Positions 15,426 through 25,414 are shown, counted from the stretch's first letter. The stretch is 43,988 nt of DNA from Candidatus Syntropharchaeum sp. (GCA_026134025.1 JAOQII010000009.1:1-43988), one strand, 5' to 3'. Translations and numbers: made by a program. Notes: a model not told the origin generated them from the sequence alone.

Positions 15426-16862
15426 TCAGCATTTTTTAGCAAAGTATCGTCTCAAAAAGATCCCAAACTCCTTATTTGATCTTAAGACATTCAAGATCGC
15501 TTCATCCTCGAAAATTCTAAAAGGTGCATTTTTAAGGTTCTTTCCAAGCGAGGTCTCGCGTAATTTTGCATCCAAAAAATCCCCTGCATATGTATATCTT
15601 CTCTCAATATCGACCACATACCTCCCATCCTCGATGTAGATTCCAAACCTCGCATCCTGATACTTTGATCTGAACTTCGAGGCATGTTTGTGATTCCAGA
15701 CAGGAGGTCCAATATGCTTCTTTATCCTGGGAAGTTCTGAGACCTCAAGCTCGAGGAGTATAACGGCATGCTCCTTCTCTGCCCATATAGCCTCCCGATG
15801 AATGCTGAACCCCTCCCGTTGCAGAAGCTCAACCGCAGCCTCTGCCGAGCGCCTAAGCTGGGGAAAGAGTATATCCTCGACGAGCGGTGGGGCATCAAAG
15901 ACGACAAATAACATTCTTGTTCCCCGTTCAGTCAGGATCGAGCAAAACTCATCGCTACAAATTCCCTCAACCTGGGGTGGGAAGAAGAAATCGATCGATG
16001 GGTCATCGAGGAATCGAGCGGCACCGTCGATGAATCTCGCAAAGTTATCGATTGACAGGGCGGCTGCGACGTTTCGCATCGGATCGACAGGGTCTATCAC
16101 GATGAGCGGGTCATTATCTTCATAATTTCCATGCGATTCGATATCGATTATCATTCCTTTCTTCCATGAGATTGATGCTTCCTTGAGCACATCCAGAAAT
16201 GAACCATAATTTATAATAAGAAGCTCTGTAAGGTAACCAGAAAAACCCTGCAATCTGAGTTCAGATCCATAAACCCCGATACCACGCATGAACTGCTTTA
16301 AAAGCAGAACCTCATCCTCGAGTCCTTTTATCTTTGAGAGGATATATCGATTGTGAAATGGCGTCCTGTCGACCGCAGACTCAATCCTGGATGGATCCTG
16401 AACCGCGAAACATGGTACAATATCAACCGCATACCTTGATCCAGCAGCATCCCCAAAGACCGCCTTGATGTAGGGATGCTCTGCATACTCCTTCTCGTAA
16501 GCGATACAGTTAAACTCCTCATCGCTGTAGTCCTTACTCACCACCCGTTTTCCAACCTCAATCCCGTTGAGTTCAAGCTCAGCCCTCATCTGGGGCGGTT
16601 CAAAGAGCATGAATAGATCCACATCGTGTTCACCAGAAACCCATGTCCCGCGGGCAGCAGACCCGACGAGCATCACATCTTCTATATCGATCGAAAGCTC
16701 TTCTGCTGCATCATGCACCTTTTTCATGATAAAATGAGCAAAACGAGAAAGACGTCTGACTTCACTTTCATCCGGCTTTACTCGTTTGAGAACTTCCTTG
16801 AAGATAGCATGGGCCCGCTGAGATTTGAACTCAGGATCCCCGCCGTGTGAAGGCGATGTCAT
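15426..16862 (-). CDS. cca: CCA-adding tRNA nucleotidyltransferase, archaeal class I
   Basis: Adds or repairs the 3' CCA of tRNAs. The nucleotidyltransferase motif is GSAARGTWVSGEHDVDLF (about 67-84), followed by DIVPCF with the third metal aspartate, the AVDRTPFHNRY motif and the RGFSGYL-type region of archaeal enzymes. The C-terminal tail domain is complete. Homology begins at about residue 20 (IFKEVLKRVKPDESEV). The only canonical in-frame start before residue 46 is ATG at 16862, which lies inside the tRNA-Val gene. An ATG at 16810-16808, right at the tRNA 3' end, is out of frame by one base. So the true initiation is uncertain: inside the tRNA transcript, non-canonical, or hidden by a one-base error. 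Confidence 0.88.
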   Translation of the reverse strand: MTSPSHGGDPEFKSQRAHAIFKEVLKRVKPDESEVRRLSRFAHFIMKKVHDAAEELSIDIEDVMLVGSAARGTWVSGEHDVDLFMLFEPPQMRAELELNGIEVGKRVVSKDYSDEEFNCIAYEKEYAEHPYIKAVFGDAAGSRYAVDIVPCFAVQDPSRIESAVDRTPFHNRYILSKIKGLEDEVLLLKQFMRGIGVYGSELRLQGFSGYLTELLIINYGSFLDVLKEASISWKKGMIIDIESHGNYEDNDPLIVIDPVDPMRNVAAALSIDNFARFIDGAARFLDDPSIDFFFPPQVEGICSDEFCSILTERGTRMLFVVFDAPPLVEDILFPQLRRSAEAAVELLQREGFSIHREAIWAEKEHAVILLELEVSELPRIKKHIGPPVWNHKHASKFRSKYQDARFGIYIEDGRYVVDIERRYTYAGDFLDAKLRETSLGKNLKNAPFRIFEDEAILNVLRSNKEFGIFLRRYFAKKC

Positions 16863-16883
16863 AACCAGCTAGACCACGGGCCC
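16810..16883 (-). tRNA. tRNA-Val (anticodon CAC)
   Basis: The minus strand folds as a cloverleaf. The acceptor stem is GGGCCCG pairing with CGGGCCC, and the discriminator A is at 16810. The D arm contains AGCTGGTTA. The anticodon stem is TCGCC/GGCGG with loop TTCACAC, giving CAC. The variable loop is five bases, and the T stem is CTGAG/CTCAG with loop TTCAAAT. No CCA is encoded, so the adjacent CCA-adding enzyme is needed. No intron. Its 3' end touches the cca gene; its 5' end is 17 bases from the gap stop codon. Confidence 0.95.
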
Positions 16884-16900
16884 TGAAATCGGATAACCCC

Positions 16901-17908
<1,008 letters not shown>

Positions 17909-17927
17909 TCAACAATCACTCCTTGAG

Positions 17928-17937
17928 CATATATATT
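17928..17937 (-). promoter_or_regulatory. TATA promoter of gap
   Basis: The minus strand reads AAAAATATATATGC here, about 40 bases before the gap ATG at 17893. That predicts a transcription start near 17905 and a leader of about 10 bases that contains little beyond the start. It lies in the 50-base gap after the atwA stop, so gap is transcribed independently of atwA. Confidence 0.5.
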
Positions 17938-17943
17938 TTTTGA

Positions 17944-19524
17944 TCACCCACATCCCATCGGACTTTCAAGCTCGTTGAAGAGTTTAACAATCTTTTCTGG
18001 TTCACCGATCGAGATTGTCTTCCCATCTCTCAGGAGCATCACCCGGTCAGCGATCGCCTGGATGAACGCATGATCATGGGAGATTACAAGATATGTCTGT
18101 CCAAGCTCCTCCCTGGATTTGAGGATTGATCGTATTAGATCTGGTTTCACGACAGGATCATCGAGTATCAGGATGTACGGCTCGCTCATAAGTGCCTGTG
18201 CCATCGCAACCATACGCCTCTCAACCTCACTCAGTGAATCTGGATAGAGGAAGCGTATCTCATCGATCCTATTTTCAGCCATCCCGACAGCTTTCAAAAC
18301 CTTCAACACCCGCTCTCCCCCCACCTCATCCGGCATTGCAAGCCCGATCGAGGATGTCAGGTTCTCATATACCGTTGACTGGTGGTGGAGGCTGTACTCT
18401 TCATGGAGCATCGAAAGATATGCCGTGACCTTTCCTTTTCCATGCTCGCCGGGTGTACGCATATCAATCCACTCATCCCCTGTCCTAACGAGTACCCTTC
18501 CAGAAGTGGGCTGTACCACACCACCGATGATCCTGCCGATTGTTGTTTTGCCTGATCCGCTGACACCGATAAGCCCGAATATCTCCCCTTCTCTTATCGT
18601 AAAACTCACACGCTGAAGTGGCTTTGCAACCCCCTCTATCCGATAAAAAACCTTTGAACAATCTTCAACGATGATCTTTGGTTCACCAATCGTAACAGGC
18701 TTTCTCACAACGTCGCCCAAACGTTCCAGCCAACCAGACTCAAGGATCTCAGACAGGGTCCCTGTAGCATCGATCCTCCCATCTTTGAGCAGGATGCATC
18801 GATCCGTGATCCTCAGTGTATCAAGCCATCTCGATGTGAGTAAGATCGTAAGCCCATCATCCACCTCGGCCCTCAACGATCGATTTATCACATCCATCGT
18901 CTTTGGATCGATCGTACCGGTTGGTTCGTCTGCAAAGAAGATAAGGGGATCGCGCACAAGCTGTCTTGCAAGTACGATGCGCTGTTTCTCCCCTGCACTC
19001 AGGTCCCTTGCAACATACGTACCTCGATGAACCATATTCACACGTTTGAGGACCTGATCGATCCGTTCATTTCGCTTTGGTTTTGGATAATCGACGACCC
19101 TCAGCGCTTCCATGAGATTGTCCCAAACCGTTGATTCTGAGTATAGCGAAAACGTGCGCTGTAACATGATAGCGGTACGGTTGAACAGGTTTTTGAAGGC
19201 CGCTGTATTTTCCATCCCCCATAAATCGAGCTCCTCAATCCCTCTTTCTGATCCACACCTCGGACAGGGTAGATCATGGACACCTGGTGGATCAAGCCAG
19301 CCACAATCACAGACCGTTAAACGATATATCACAGCACCTTTGGATGGTTTATACTCCTTGATGCCTTTGAGTGCATTCATCAGCACACTTTTACCAGACC
19401 CGCTTTCTCCAATGAGCCCGACGCTCTCTCCTTCTTTGAGCTTGAAGCTGAGATCATCGAGCACCCGCCTGCCCGAAAAGACGATCTCAAGCCCTTCAGC
19501 GATCAGGATATCCTCCTTACTCAT
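17944..19524 (-). CDS. atwA: Methyl-coenzyme M reductase activation component A2 (AtwA)
   Basis: AtwA is the ATP-binding protein of the complex that reductively activates methyl-CoM reductase. The 526-residue protein has two ABC ATPase domains. The first Walker A is GESGSGKS (39-46) and the second is GVSGSGKT (about 318-325). Each domain has its own signature loop (LSAGEKQR and the degenerate LSEVERRM). The first domain has an insertion with four cysteines (C72, C74, C87, C90; CDCG...CPRCG) that could bind zinc or a cluster. This insertion is typical of AtwA and distinguishes it from oligopeptide transport ATPases. It overlaps nfi by 4 bases (ATGA). No MCR subunits are present in the window. 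Confidence 0.9.
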   Translation of the reverse strand: MSKEDILIAEGLEIVFSGRRVLDDLSFKLKEGESVGLIGESGSGKSVLMNALKGIKEYKPSKGAVIYRLTVCDCGWLDPPGVHDLPCPRCGSERGIEELDLWGMENTAAFKNLFNRTAIMLQRTFSLYSESTVWDNLMEALRVVDYPKPKRNERIDQVLKRVNMVHRGTYVARDLSAGEKQRIVLARQLVRDPLIFFADEPTGTIDPKTMDVINRSLRAEVDDGLTILLTSRWLDTLRITDRCILLKDGRIDATGTLSEILESGWLERLGDVVRKPVTIGEPKIIVEDCSKVFYRIEGVAKPLQRVSFTIREGEIFGLIGVSGSGKTTIGRIIGGVVQPTSGRVLVRTGDEWIDMRTPGEHGKGKVTAYLSMLHEEYSLHHQSTVYENLTSSIGLAMPDEVGGERVLKVLKAVGMAENRIDEIRFLYPDSLSEVERRMVAMAQALMSEPYILILDDPVVKPDLIRSILKSREELGQTYLVISHDHAFIQAIADRVMLLRDGKTISIGEPEKIVKLFNELESPMGCG

Positions 19525-20177
19525 ATTAAAACCTCTTTCTTTATTCTGTTTGCGAAAAGATGAGCCATTCTTGTAGGTTCTGGAAGTTTATACCCCCTGA
19601 TGCAGGATTTTATGAGATTTAAAGAGCTTTCAAGTGAGATCTTGTGTCCTGGCGCAACAATTAAAGGCTTACAATTCTTCTTGCTCTTGAAGTAGTATCC
19701 AACCGCCCGCTTCTGATATGTTATGAGGGATGCATCACCCACCTCCATCGGCAGATCCCCTTCACCGCAGAGGATATTCTTTGCCACACCGATCGAAGGG
19801 ATATCGAGCGTGACGCCAACATGTGTTGCCAGCCCTGCAAATCTTGGATGGTTTATCCCGCATCCATCAAGAACGAGTAAATCAGGTTTAGTTTCAAGCG
19901 ATCTGAAAGCCTCAATTATAGATGGAGCCTCTCTGAATGTTAGAAGACCTGGGATGTATGGAAAGTCCACATTCAGAATTGCAGAGGATGAATCATAAAC
20001 CTCCATTGAAGGATACTCAAGAAGAACAATCGCAGAAATTATCTTCTCATCGAAGAAAGCCTGATCTGCCCCACCTATGAGCCTGATCTCATCAAGATCC
20101 AATCTATCATCTAAGATCGTGCGTGATGCGATTTCTCGCTGTATCCTGTATAACGCCTCCAGATCTATTATCACCAC
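19521..20177 (-). CDS. nfi: Endonuclease V
   Basis: Cuts DNA (or RNA) one base 3' of inosine, initiating repair of deaminated adenine. The 218-residue protein matches the family: D38 in IGGADQAFF, FPYIPGLLTFREAP with E84, D105 in LVLDGCGINHPR, and PTRMAH near the end. The wedge motif PYIPG is intact. It overlaps cobD by 7 bases and atwA by 4 bases, forming a tight three-gene operon with otherwise unrelated functions. With the nearby family 4 glycosylase it covers both common deamination products. Confidence 0.95.
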   Translation of the reverse strand: MVIIDLEALYRIQREIASRTILDDRLDLDEIRLIGGADQAFFDEKIISAIVLLEYPSMEVYDSSSAILNVDFPYIPGLLTFREAPSIIEAFRSLETKPDLLVLDGCGINHPRFAGLATHVGVTLDIPSIGVAKNILCGEGDLPMEVGDASLITYQKRAVGYYFKSKKNCKPLIVAPGHKISLESSLNLIKSCIRGYKLPEPTRMAHLFANRIKKEVLI

Positions 20178-21253
20178 TCCTTTAAACTCTCATCGAGTGC
20201 CTCAACAAGCCTGAGATTATCCTCATGATTCCTTATTCCGATCCTGACAAATGCTGGCAGCCCAAACGATGTACAGTCACGAAGGTATATCCCCTTTGCA
20301 AGAAGTTTCTCGTTCAGGGACGCCGCACTTCTCCCTTCAAGATCTACAAGAATATAATTGGCATCACTCGCAATCGGATTCAGTGATAATCGCTTCAGCT
20401 CATCTGCAAGATACGCTTTCTCACGCTCTACAAGCTCAACCCCCCCTCTCAGATAATCAATCTCTTTTGTGAGGGTAATTGCGACCTTCTGTGCGAGAAT
20501 ATTGACGTTCCACGGTATCTTGACTGCCTTCAGTGCCAGTACAATCTCACGCGTTGCGATTAAATATCCGATCCTGATCCCTGCACACGAAAATGACTTG
20601 GTAAGTGACCTGACGATTATCAAGTTTCCGTTTTCTATCAAATCATCTGAACACCATTTTTTTGCTGAGAGGTCAGCGTAAGCCTCGTCAATGACAAGAA
20701 GTGTGTCCGTAGTTCTACAGGTCTCAAGAATATCCAGAACTTCTTCTCTTCCAAGATACTCGCCCGTCGGGTTGTTCGGGTTGCAGAGAAAGACAAGTTT
20801 GGGCTTGATCGTCTCTATATCGTGCTTGAAGGAGTCGAGATCCATCCTGAAGTTGTTCTCTCTTTTAAGTTCATGGCGGCAGACCTCTCCCCCCATCATC
20901 AGAACAGAATGGGAATATTCGCCATAGGTTGGGGATGGAATGATCGCTATATCGCCCGCTTCGATTGAGATGAGCGGAATCATAAATAGAAGCTCAGATG
21001 CCCCATTTCCAAGAAGTATCTCATCATTTGATAGGTTTAGATGTTCTGCAATTTCTTCACATACCGTCGATGAATCGGTATCCGGGTATGAACTCAGATC
21101 AAAATTGTTAAGTGATCGTAGTGATTCGAGAATCGATGGAGGCGGTCCCAATGGATTTAATGATGTACTGAAATCAAGCCTCACGTCATCCAATCCCCCG
21201 CCATGATGGCAGGCTTCAAGCTTTTTTAAGACGTCTCTGAAGATCGCACCCAT
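20171..21253 (-). CDS. cobD: Threonine-phosphate decarboxylase CobD-like aminotransferase-fold enzyme
   Basis: A 360-residue PLP enzyme of the aspartate aminotransferase fold I. The HHGGGLDDVRLDFSTSLNPLG opening is characteristic of CobD, which makes (R)-1-amino-2-propanol phosphate for the cobamide lower-ligand loop. The PLP lysine is K219 in SLTKSFSCAGIR, with CNPNNPTG at 157-164 and VIDEAY at 187-192. The C-terminal RDCTSFGLPAFVRIGIR fits CobD as well as HisC. HisC (histidinol-phosphate aminotransferase) is the main alternative. It is the first gene of cobD-nfi-atwA. Cobamide synthesis would suit the corrinoid and nickel needs implied by its neighbours. Confidence 0.82.
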   Translation of the reverse strand: MGAIFRDVLKKLEACHHGGGLDDVRLDFSTSLNPLGPPPSILESLRSLNNFDLSSYPDTDSSTVCEEIAEHLNLSNDEILLGNGASELLFMIPLISIEAGDIAIIPSPTYGEYSHSVLMMGGEVCRHELKRENNFRMDLDSFKHDIETIKPKLVFLCNPNNPTGEYLGREEVLDILETCRTTDTLLVIDEAYADLSAKKWCSDDLIENGNLIIVRSLTKSFSCAGIRIGYLIATREIVLALKAVKIPWNVNILAQKVAITLTKEIDYLRGGVELVEREKAYLADELKRLSLNPIASDANYILVDLEGRSAASLNEKLLAKGIYLRDCTSFGLPAFVRIGIRNHEDNLRLVEALDESLKEW

Positions 21254-21341
21254 ACAGGATCACTCCATTTATGAACAAAAAAGAGAAATAATAAAAAATT
21301 CGTCGTGCTTTATTCCAGCGACGCTATACGATCGCACCCGT

Positions 21342-21575
21342 TTATTCGATAACCTCTCCAAAACCAAATTTAGTTGTCACTTTGGTGATGCGAACCTGTA
21401 CCTCCTCTCCTACCTCGGTCTGGGGTACAAAAACCACATAGCCTTCAACTTTTGCTATTCCATCTCCTTCTCGACCCAATGACTCGATCTTAACATCGAC
21501 AATATCACCCTCATTGATTGGAGGACTTTTTTCATATCCACCCGAAGACTCACCAAAATCCATTTTATCTAACAC
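21342..21575 (-). CDS. Small TRAM-domain protein
   Basis: A 77-residue protein that is essentially one TRAM domain (about 18-77: GDIVDVKIESLGREGDGIAK and the VGEEVQVRITKV strand). Stand-alone TRAM proteins of this size are common in Euryarchaeota and act as RNA-binding, cold-shock-like chaperones. The start is GTG at 21575 with a GAGG ribosome site; an internal ATG lies 12 bases on. It has its own TATA box in the 87-base gap after nikO and looks monocistronic. Confidence 0.9.
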   Translation of the reverse strand: MLDKMDFGESSGGYEKSPPINEGDIVDVKIESLGREGDGIAKVEGYVVFVPQTEVGEEVQVRITKVTTKFGFGEVIE

Positions 21576-21626
21576 CTCGTATCTTACAAAAGCGCAAGTA
21601 ACTTAGAGGTTATCGCGCCCCGAGAG

Positions 21627-21637
21627 TATAAAAATAT
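21627..21637 (-). promoter_or_regulatory. TATA promoter of the TRAM gene
   Basis: The minus strand reads TATTTTTATAC about 55 bases before the GTG at 21575, giving a predicted start near 21605 and a leader of about 30 bases. It lies between the nikO stop and the TRAM gene. Confidence 0.45.
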
Positions 21638-21662
21638 TACGCCTTTATCAACCGTTTAAGCC

Positions 21663-22577
21663 TCACTCATGATGATTATATCTCCCTCTCACCTCCTCGA
21701 TCTTCTCATGCGTGTGCTCGTGGATGTGAAGGTGTATGTGCTTTCCATCTGCAGTCTCGATTGTCCGGGTGAGATGTGCGACTGCCTCATCCATACTAAG
21801 GGGCAGGTCTCTGCAGTCATATCCGAAGCATCCCAAGAGTTCAAATAGCTGGACGACATCGGGTGGGATGAGATTCGCCTCCTGGAGAAGAGACTTATTG
21901 AGAAGAACTTCTCTCATCGTGCCCTCTCCGATCATTGTCTTATTCAGGATAAAAACACGCTCTGCTATCTTCGGGACTGCGTTGACATCGTGAGTTGCGG
22001 TTATTATCGTCTTTCCCTCCTTGCGGAGTTCTTCTATCACACGTATAACCTCGAAACGGCTTCTTGGATCGAGGTTTGATGTTGGCTCATCGAGAAGGAG
22101 TATATCTGGTTCCATCGATAGTACAGTCGCAAACGCAGCCCGCTTCTTCTGCCCGAAACTTAAGTGATGAGGCATTCGATCTTCGAATCCAGAAAGCCCT
22201 ACCTTGCGAAGTGCGATCTTGACCCGCTCTTTTATTTCATCCTGAGGAAGTTCGAGGTTCATCGGACCAAACGCAAGATCATCGAAGAGTGTTGGCATGA
22301 ACAACTGATCATCTGGGTCCTGGAATACAATTCCAACCCGTTTTCTGATCTTTTTTAAATCAACATCTCCTATCTTATCACCAAAGATCTCAACCGATCC
22401 TTTCATCCCTTTAAGGATTCCGTTTAGATGTAACATAAGCGTCGATTTTCCAGCACCGTTTGGACCAAGCAGGGCTACAGACTCACCTCTTGAGATCTCA
22501 AGTGAGACTTCCTTCAGCGCCTCTGTTCCATCTGGATACGCGTATGAAAGATCTCTGATACAGATTGCGTTCTCCAT
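21663..22577 (-). CDS. nikO: Nickel/cobalt ECF transporter ATPase (NikO/CbiO) with His-rich tail
   Basis: The energising ATPase of a group I ECF transporter. The 304-residue protein has Walker A GPNGAGKS (38-45), the Q loop FQDPDDQLF, the LSFGQKKR signature, Walker B ILLLDEP and a switch His in TATHD. The last 30 residues add a histidine-rich tail ([12 protein letters not shown], then NHHE), which probably binds nickel or cobalt and may sense or buffer the ion. It is the last gene of nikKMLQO, 1 base after nikQ. Which metal is carried is inferred from the NikK/NikL genes upstream. Confidence 0.9.
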   Translation of the reverse strand: MENAICIRDLSYAYPDGTEALKEVSLEISRGESVALLGPNGAGKSTLMLHLNGILKGMKGSVEIFGDKIGDVDLKKIRKRVGIVFQDPDDQLFMPTLFDDLAFGPMNLELPQDEIKERVKIALRKVGLSGFEDRMPHHLSFGQKKRAAFATVLSMEPDILLLDEPTSNLDPRSRFEVIRVIEELRKEGKTIITATHDVNAVPKIAERVFILNKTMIGEGTMREVLLNKSLLQEANLIPPDVVQLFELLGCFGYDCRDLPLSMDEAVAHLTRTIETADGKHIHLHIHEHTHEKIEEVRGRYNHHE

Positions 22578-22578
22578 T

Positions 22579-23328
22579 TTATCTCACCCAAAGCCAGGGA
22601 ATATGCAACCCCACCGCAAGTACTATAATCAGCAAAGACTTTACCCAATCTATCCTCTGCATTTTAAACTCACCACCACCCCTTAAAACGCCATCATACC
22701 CACGCGAGATCATTGCATTATATACCCGCTCTGCCCGCTCGTAGCTCTTCACAAACAACATCCCTATCGCTTTACCCAGTGTTTTTATCGTATATATTCT
22801 TGTTTTAAGCTCGAAACAACGTGATTCAATTGACCTTACTATCCGCTGAAATTCCTCGAAAAAGACAAAGATGTACCTGAATGTGAAGACAAGCATCTGA
22901 ACAAGTTTATTTGGAACTTTGAGATCGATAAGGGCTTTTAAAGTAACATCAAACCTTGCGGTCCCGACCATTGGAAATATCAGTATGACGGCAGACAACG
23001 CCTTGAGTGTGATCAGCGAGCCATACCACAGCCCATAAGGGTCTATCCCTATCCTGCCATCTGTAATCTCAAGCGGGAGGATGAAAAGAAACGGTGATAC
23101 AAAGAGAAACACCCATTTGATATGCGTTAACACAAACCTGACTGGAATCCGCGATAGAAGAAGGATTACAATCGCTGCTAATAACCCCATGACCGCCATC
23201 CTGAGATCATAAACGAGAACGATCGAGAATATGAGTGTGAGAATTGATACAAGCTTCGCTCTTGAATCCCAGTTATGTAGTGGTGATCTGAGTGCGTGAT
23301 AGCGATCTATCTCGATATGTCCGATCAT
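22579..23328 (-). CDS. nikQ: Nickel/cobalt ECF transporter transmembrane coupling protein (NikQ/CbiQ)
   Basis: A 249-residue integral membrane protein with about five to six helices. It has the CbiQ-family cytoplasmic coupling helices, including SYERAERVYNAMISRGYDG, whose ARG-type motif contacts the ATPase. It couples ATP hydrolysis by the downstream ATPase to ion release by NikM. It lies 7 bases after the NikL-like gene and 1 base before nikO, so all are in one transcript. The family call is firm; nickel specificity comes from context. Confidence 0.9.
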   Translation of the reverse strand: MIGHIEIDRYHALRSPLHNWDSRAKLVSILTLIFSIVLVYDLRMAVMGLLAAIVILLLSRIPVRFVLTHIKWVFLFVSPFLFILPLEITDGRIGIDPYGLWYGSLITLKALSAVILIFPMVGTARFDVTLKALIDLKVPNKLVQMLVFTFRYIFVFFEEFQRIVRSIESRCFELKTRIYTIKTLGKAIGMLFVKSYERAERVYNAMISRGYDGVLRGGGEFKMQRIDWVKSLLIIVLAVGLHIPWLWVR

Positions 23329-23335
23329 CTATTTC

Positions 23336-23770
23336 CTATTCTCGGGCTTTCTTAAAACTCTTATACCACAGCGAAAGCCCCAGGATTCCAAGAAGATAAC
23401 CTAAACCTGCAAAGACCCTCAGGTAAAGCGGCATCTCACCCCCCTTATCGCTCCTTCCTCCAGCAGCCGCTGTCATATTGATCGTCACCTCTCCTCTGTG
23501 TCCTGTTGATTCAACGACAACATCGAATTCCTTCTCAAATCCTGGATCGAAACTGAATTTGCCTTCATCATCTGTTTTACCCTCTACATAGAGCCTTCCA
23601 TCAGGAGTGTATATCTTAACGTCTCCATCGCGAAGAGGTTCACCCCCGCCATAGTATGCCTCAATATAGATTGACTTGATTCCATAATCAACGATGACCC
23701 TGTGTGCCGATACAGTCGGGCTTACCACCGCCATCAAAAGGATTATCATCATTAGAGTTCTTATTTTCAT
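23336..23770 (-). CDS. nikL: NikL-like membrane-anchored accessory subunit of the nickel transporter
   Basis: A 144-residue protein with a signal peptide (MMIILLMAVVSPTVSA), a small extracytoplasmic beta domain containing YTPDGRLYVEGKTDDEGKFSF, and a C-terminal membrane helix ending KSFKKARE. Together with NikK, such subunits replace CbiN in many archaeal and deltaproteobacterial nickel ECF systems. It overlaps nikM by 4 bases (ATGA) and precedes nikQ by 7 bases. The name rests on position, topology and the carboxypeptidase-regulatory-like beta pattern. Confidence 0.7.
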   Translation of the reverse strand: MKIRTLMMIILLMAVVSPTVSAHRVIVDYGIKSIYIEAYYGGGEPLRDGDVKIYTPDGRLYVEGKTDDEGKFSFDPGFEKEFDVVVESTGHRGEVTINMTAAAGGRSDKGGEMPLYLRVFAGLGYLLGILGLSLWYKSFKKARE

Positions 23771-24375
23771 CTGATACCCTCCAGAATCTCTGGTTTAACC
23801 TTTGCGAGGAAACCTGCAAGTGCACCTGTAAATACCGCCTCTATCACAATCACAGGGATATGCGCTACTGCAACAAATACTGTCACGGTCTCAAACGCCT
23901 CCCCCAGCGAGAGAAGCTCGATTGAGAGCAGGAGTACTGCACCTGCGACTCCAATCCCCCCGGCAATTGCCCCAAAGATTGTTTCCTTATTTTTCAGATC
24001 GAACTTCATCCCATATCTGAAGATACCTGCAGCAAGTAGTGCCGGAACCCCCATATTTATCGCATTGATACCGATCGTTGTGATTCCACCGTGCTGAAAA
24101 AGAACCGCCTGGAGGATCAGTGCGATAAAGATCGCAGGGTATGCGAATATACCAAGCATAACCCCTGCAAAGCCGTTCAATACCAGATGGACACTTGTTG
24201 GACCCACGGGAAAATGGATGAGTGATGCCACAAAGACCGCTGCCGTAACAACAGAGAGCTTTGGAACATCCTCAACCCGCATCTTTGTGAGTGTCCATAC
24301 AATGATAAGCCCGGTTATGATGAATCCACTGATCCAGACCTGGGGTTGAAGAACCCCATCTGATATATGAACCAT
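23767..24375 (-). CDS. nikM: Nickel/cobalt ECF transporter substrate-binding membrane protein (NikM/CbiM)
   Basis: The ion-binding S component: 202 residues, about six helices. The conserved start in this family is Met-His-Ile with the amino terminus and His2 holding the metal. Here it is MVHISDGVL, one residue longer. If the initiator Met is removed, as expected before Val, the mature chain is Val-His-Ile, restoring His at position 2. The conserved internal His pattern is present (LIHFPVGPTSVHLVLNG). It follows nikK by 9 bases. Confidence 0.9.
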   Translation of the reverse strand: MVHISDGVLQPQVWISGFIITGLIIVWTLTKMRVEDVPKLSVVTAAVFVASLIHFPVGPTSVHLVLNGFAGVMLGIFAYPAIFIALILQAVLFQHGGITTIGINAINMGVPALLAAGIFRYGMKFDLKNKETIFGAIAGGIGVAGAVLLLSIELLSLGEAFETVTVFVAVAHIPVIVIEAVFTGALAGFLAKVKPEILEGIR

Positions 24376-24384
24376 CTCTTCTCT

Positions 24385-25353
24385 CTATCTTCTCCGCCTC
24401 AATAGAATCGTCAGAGCTCCGAGAATCCCGATTGTTGCAAGTATACCGACTGACGGAGATTCAGGTGTTTTATCTGACATGCCTGAAACAACCTCTTCGA
24501 GTTGAGAAACTCTTCCCTCAAGATCCTCAAGCCCTGAGGTGCCAGTTTCTTCTGCTGGTGGGAATGATTCAAATACAGGAACAACGATGACACCTCGCTC
24601 TTCCATTTCGTCTCCCTCTGCATAGACCCCAACAAACCAGATTCCAGGCTCATCGAGCGTATATGCAAAGTCTCCATCGCTGTCTGTCGTTGTGACCCTT
24701 GTGTACATCATCGGAGGATCTTCTGCGTATAGATCTTCTGCTGCTGAAACTGCTGCCTCTGCATCAGCCGTCTCGTAATACTTCTCGACCTCAACCGTTG
24801 CACCAGCAAGTGGCGAACCATCGAGGAGCGCTTTTCCTGTGAATACAAACCCTTCTTCAAGCCCGTATGGCCTCGTATATGGCAGAACCTCAACCTTCTC
24901 ACCGAGTAGAGCAGCCCATCCTTCCCAGGCTTCCTCACCGCAATGGATCACAGTTTTTGTATGATCAACAAGTTCATGCTCAGGTACGCTTAAGCTTGCA
25001 TGGACTATATAATCTCCACGTTTCTCGATTCTGAATGATACCTTGTACGCCTTGAACCCTTCGACTGTCGTCTCAACTGGATCCAATTGCGTGATAACCC
25101 CCTCAGGATCTCTCACATAGACCTCTGGTACAACAGGGCAGTCGAAGAGCACATGTTCATAAGGGTGTCCCCATGCGATCAGCACGGTCTCTGTCTCACC
25201 CAGTTCTCCGATATAGTCGGCTGGACTGACATCCATCTTGCCACCTGGAAAGAGCATCGTAAAGTGCGCAGATGCCGATCCAAGCACACAGGTTCCTAAA
25301 GCTATAACAGCCAGAAGTACAACTATCGCATTCATAATAGTACCTAATTTCAT
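24385..25353 (-). CDS. nikK: NikK-like periplasmic/surface protein (DUF4198 type) of the nickel transporter
   Basis: A 322-residue exported protein. It has a signal peptide (cleavage after about residue 29, ahead of HFTMLFPGG) and a DUF4198-type beta domain with conserved histidines. A second carboxypeptidase-regulatory-like module follows (LAGATVEVEKY...DSDGDFAYTL), then a short coiled coil and a C-terminal transmembrane helix ending RRRR. DUF4198 proteins genomically linked to NikM are termed NikK and may present nickel to the transporter. ATG at 25353 has a good ribosome site (GGTGAGG about 8 bases upstream). It is the first gene of the operon, 60 bases behind a strong TATA box. Confidence 0.8.
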   Translation of the reverse strand: MKLGTIMNAIVVLLAVIALGTCVLGSASAHFTMLFPGGKMDVSPADYIGELGETETVLIAWGHPYEHVLFDCPVVPEVYVRDPEGVITQLDPVETTVEGFKAYKVSFRIEKRGDYIVHASLSVPEHELVDHTKTVIHCGEEAWEGWAALLGEKVEVLPYTRPYGLEEGFVFTGKALLDGSPLAGATVEVEKYYETADAEAAVSAAEDLYAEDPPMMYTRVTTTDSDGDFAYTLDEPGIWFVGVYAEGDEMEERGVIVVPVFESFPPAEETGTSGLEDLEGRVSQLEEVVSGMSDKTPESPSVGILATIGILGALTILLRRRR

Positions 25354-25414
25354 ACAACCTCACCTCTTATTTTTAACTTAGCAAACAATTTGTAAAGATA
25401 AGACTATTAGTTAT

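Noticed and set aside
21300-21325. CGTCG...CGACG inverted repeat near cobD/TRAM as a terminator
   Set aside because: Five-base stem with a long loop and no T tract; could be chance.
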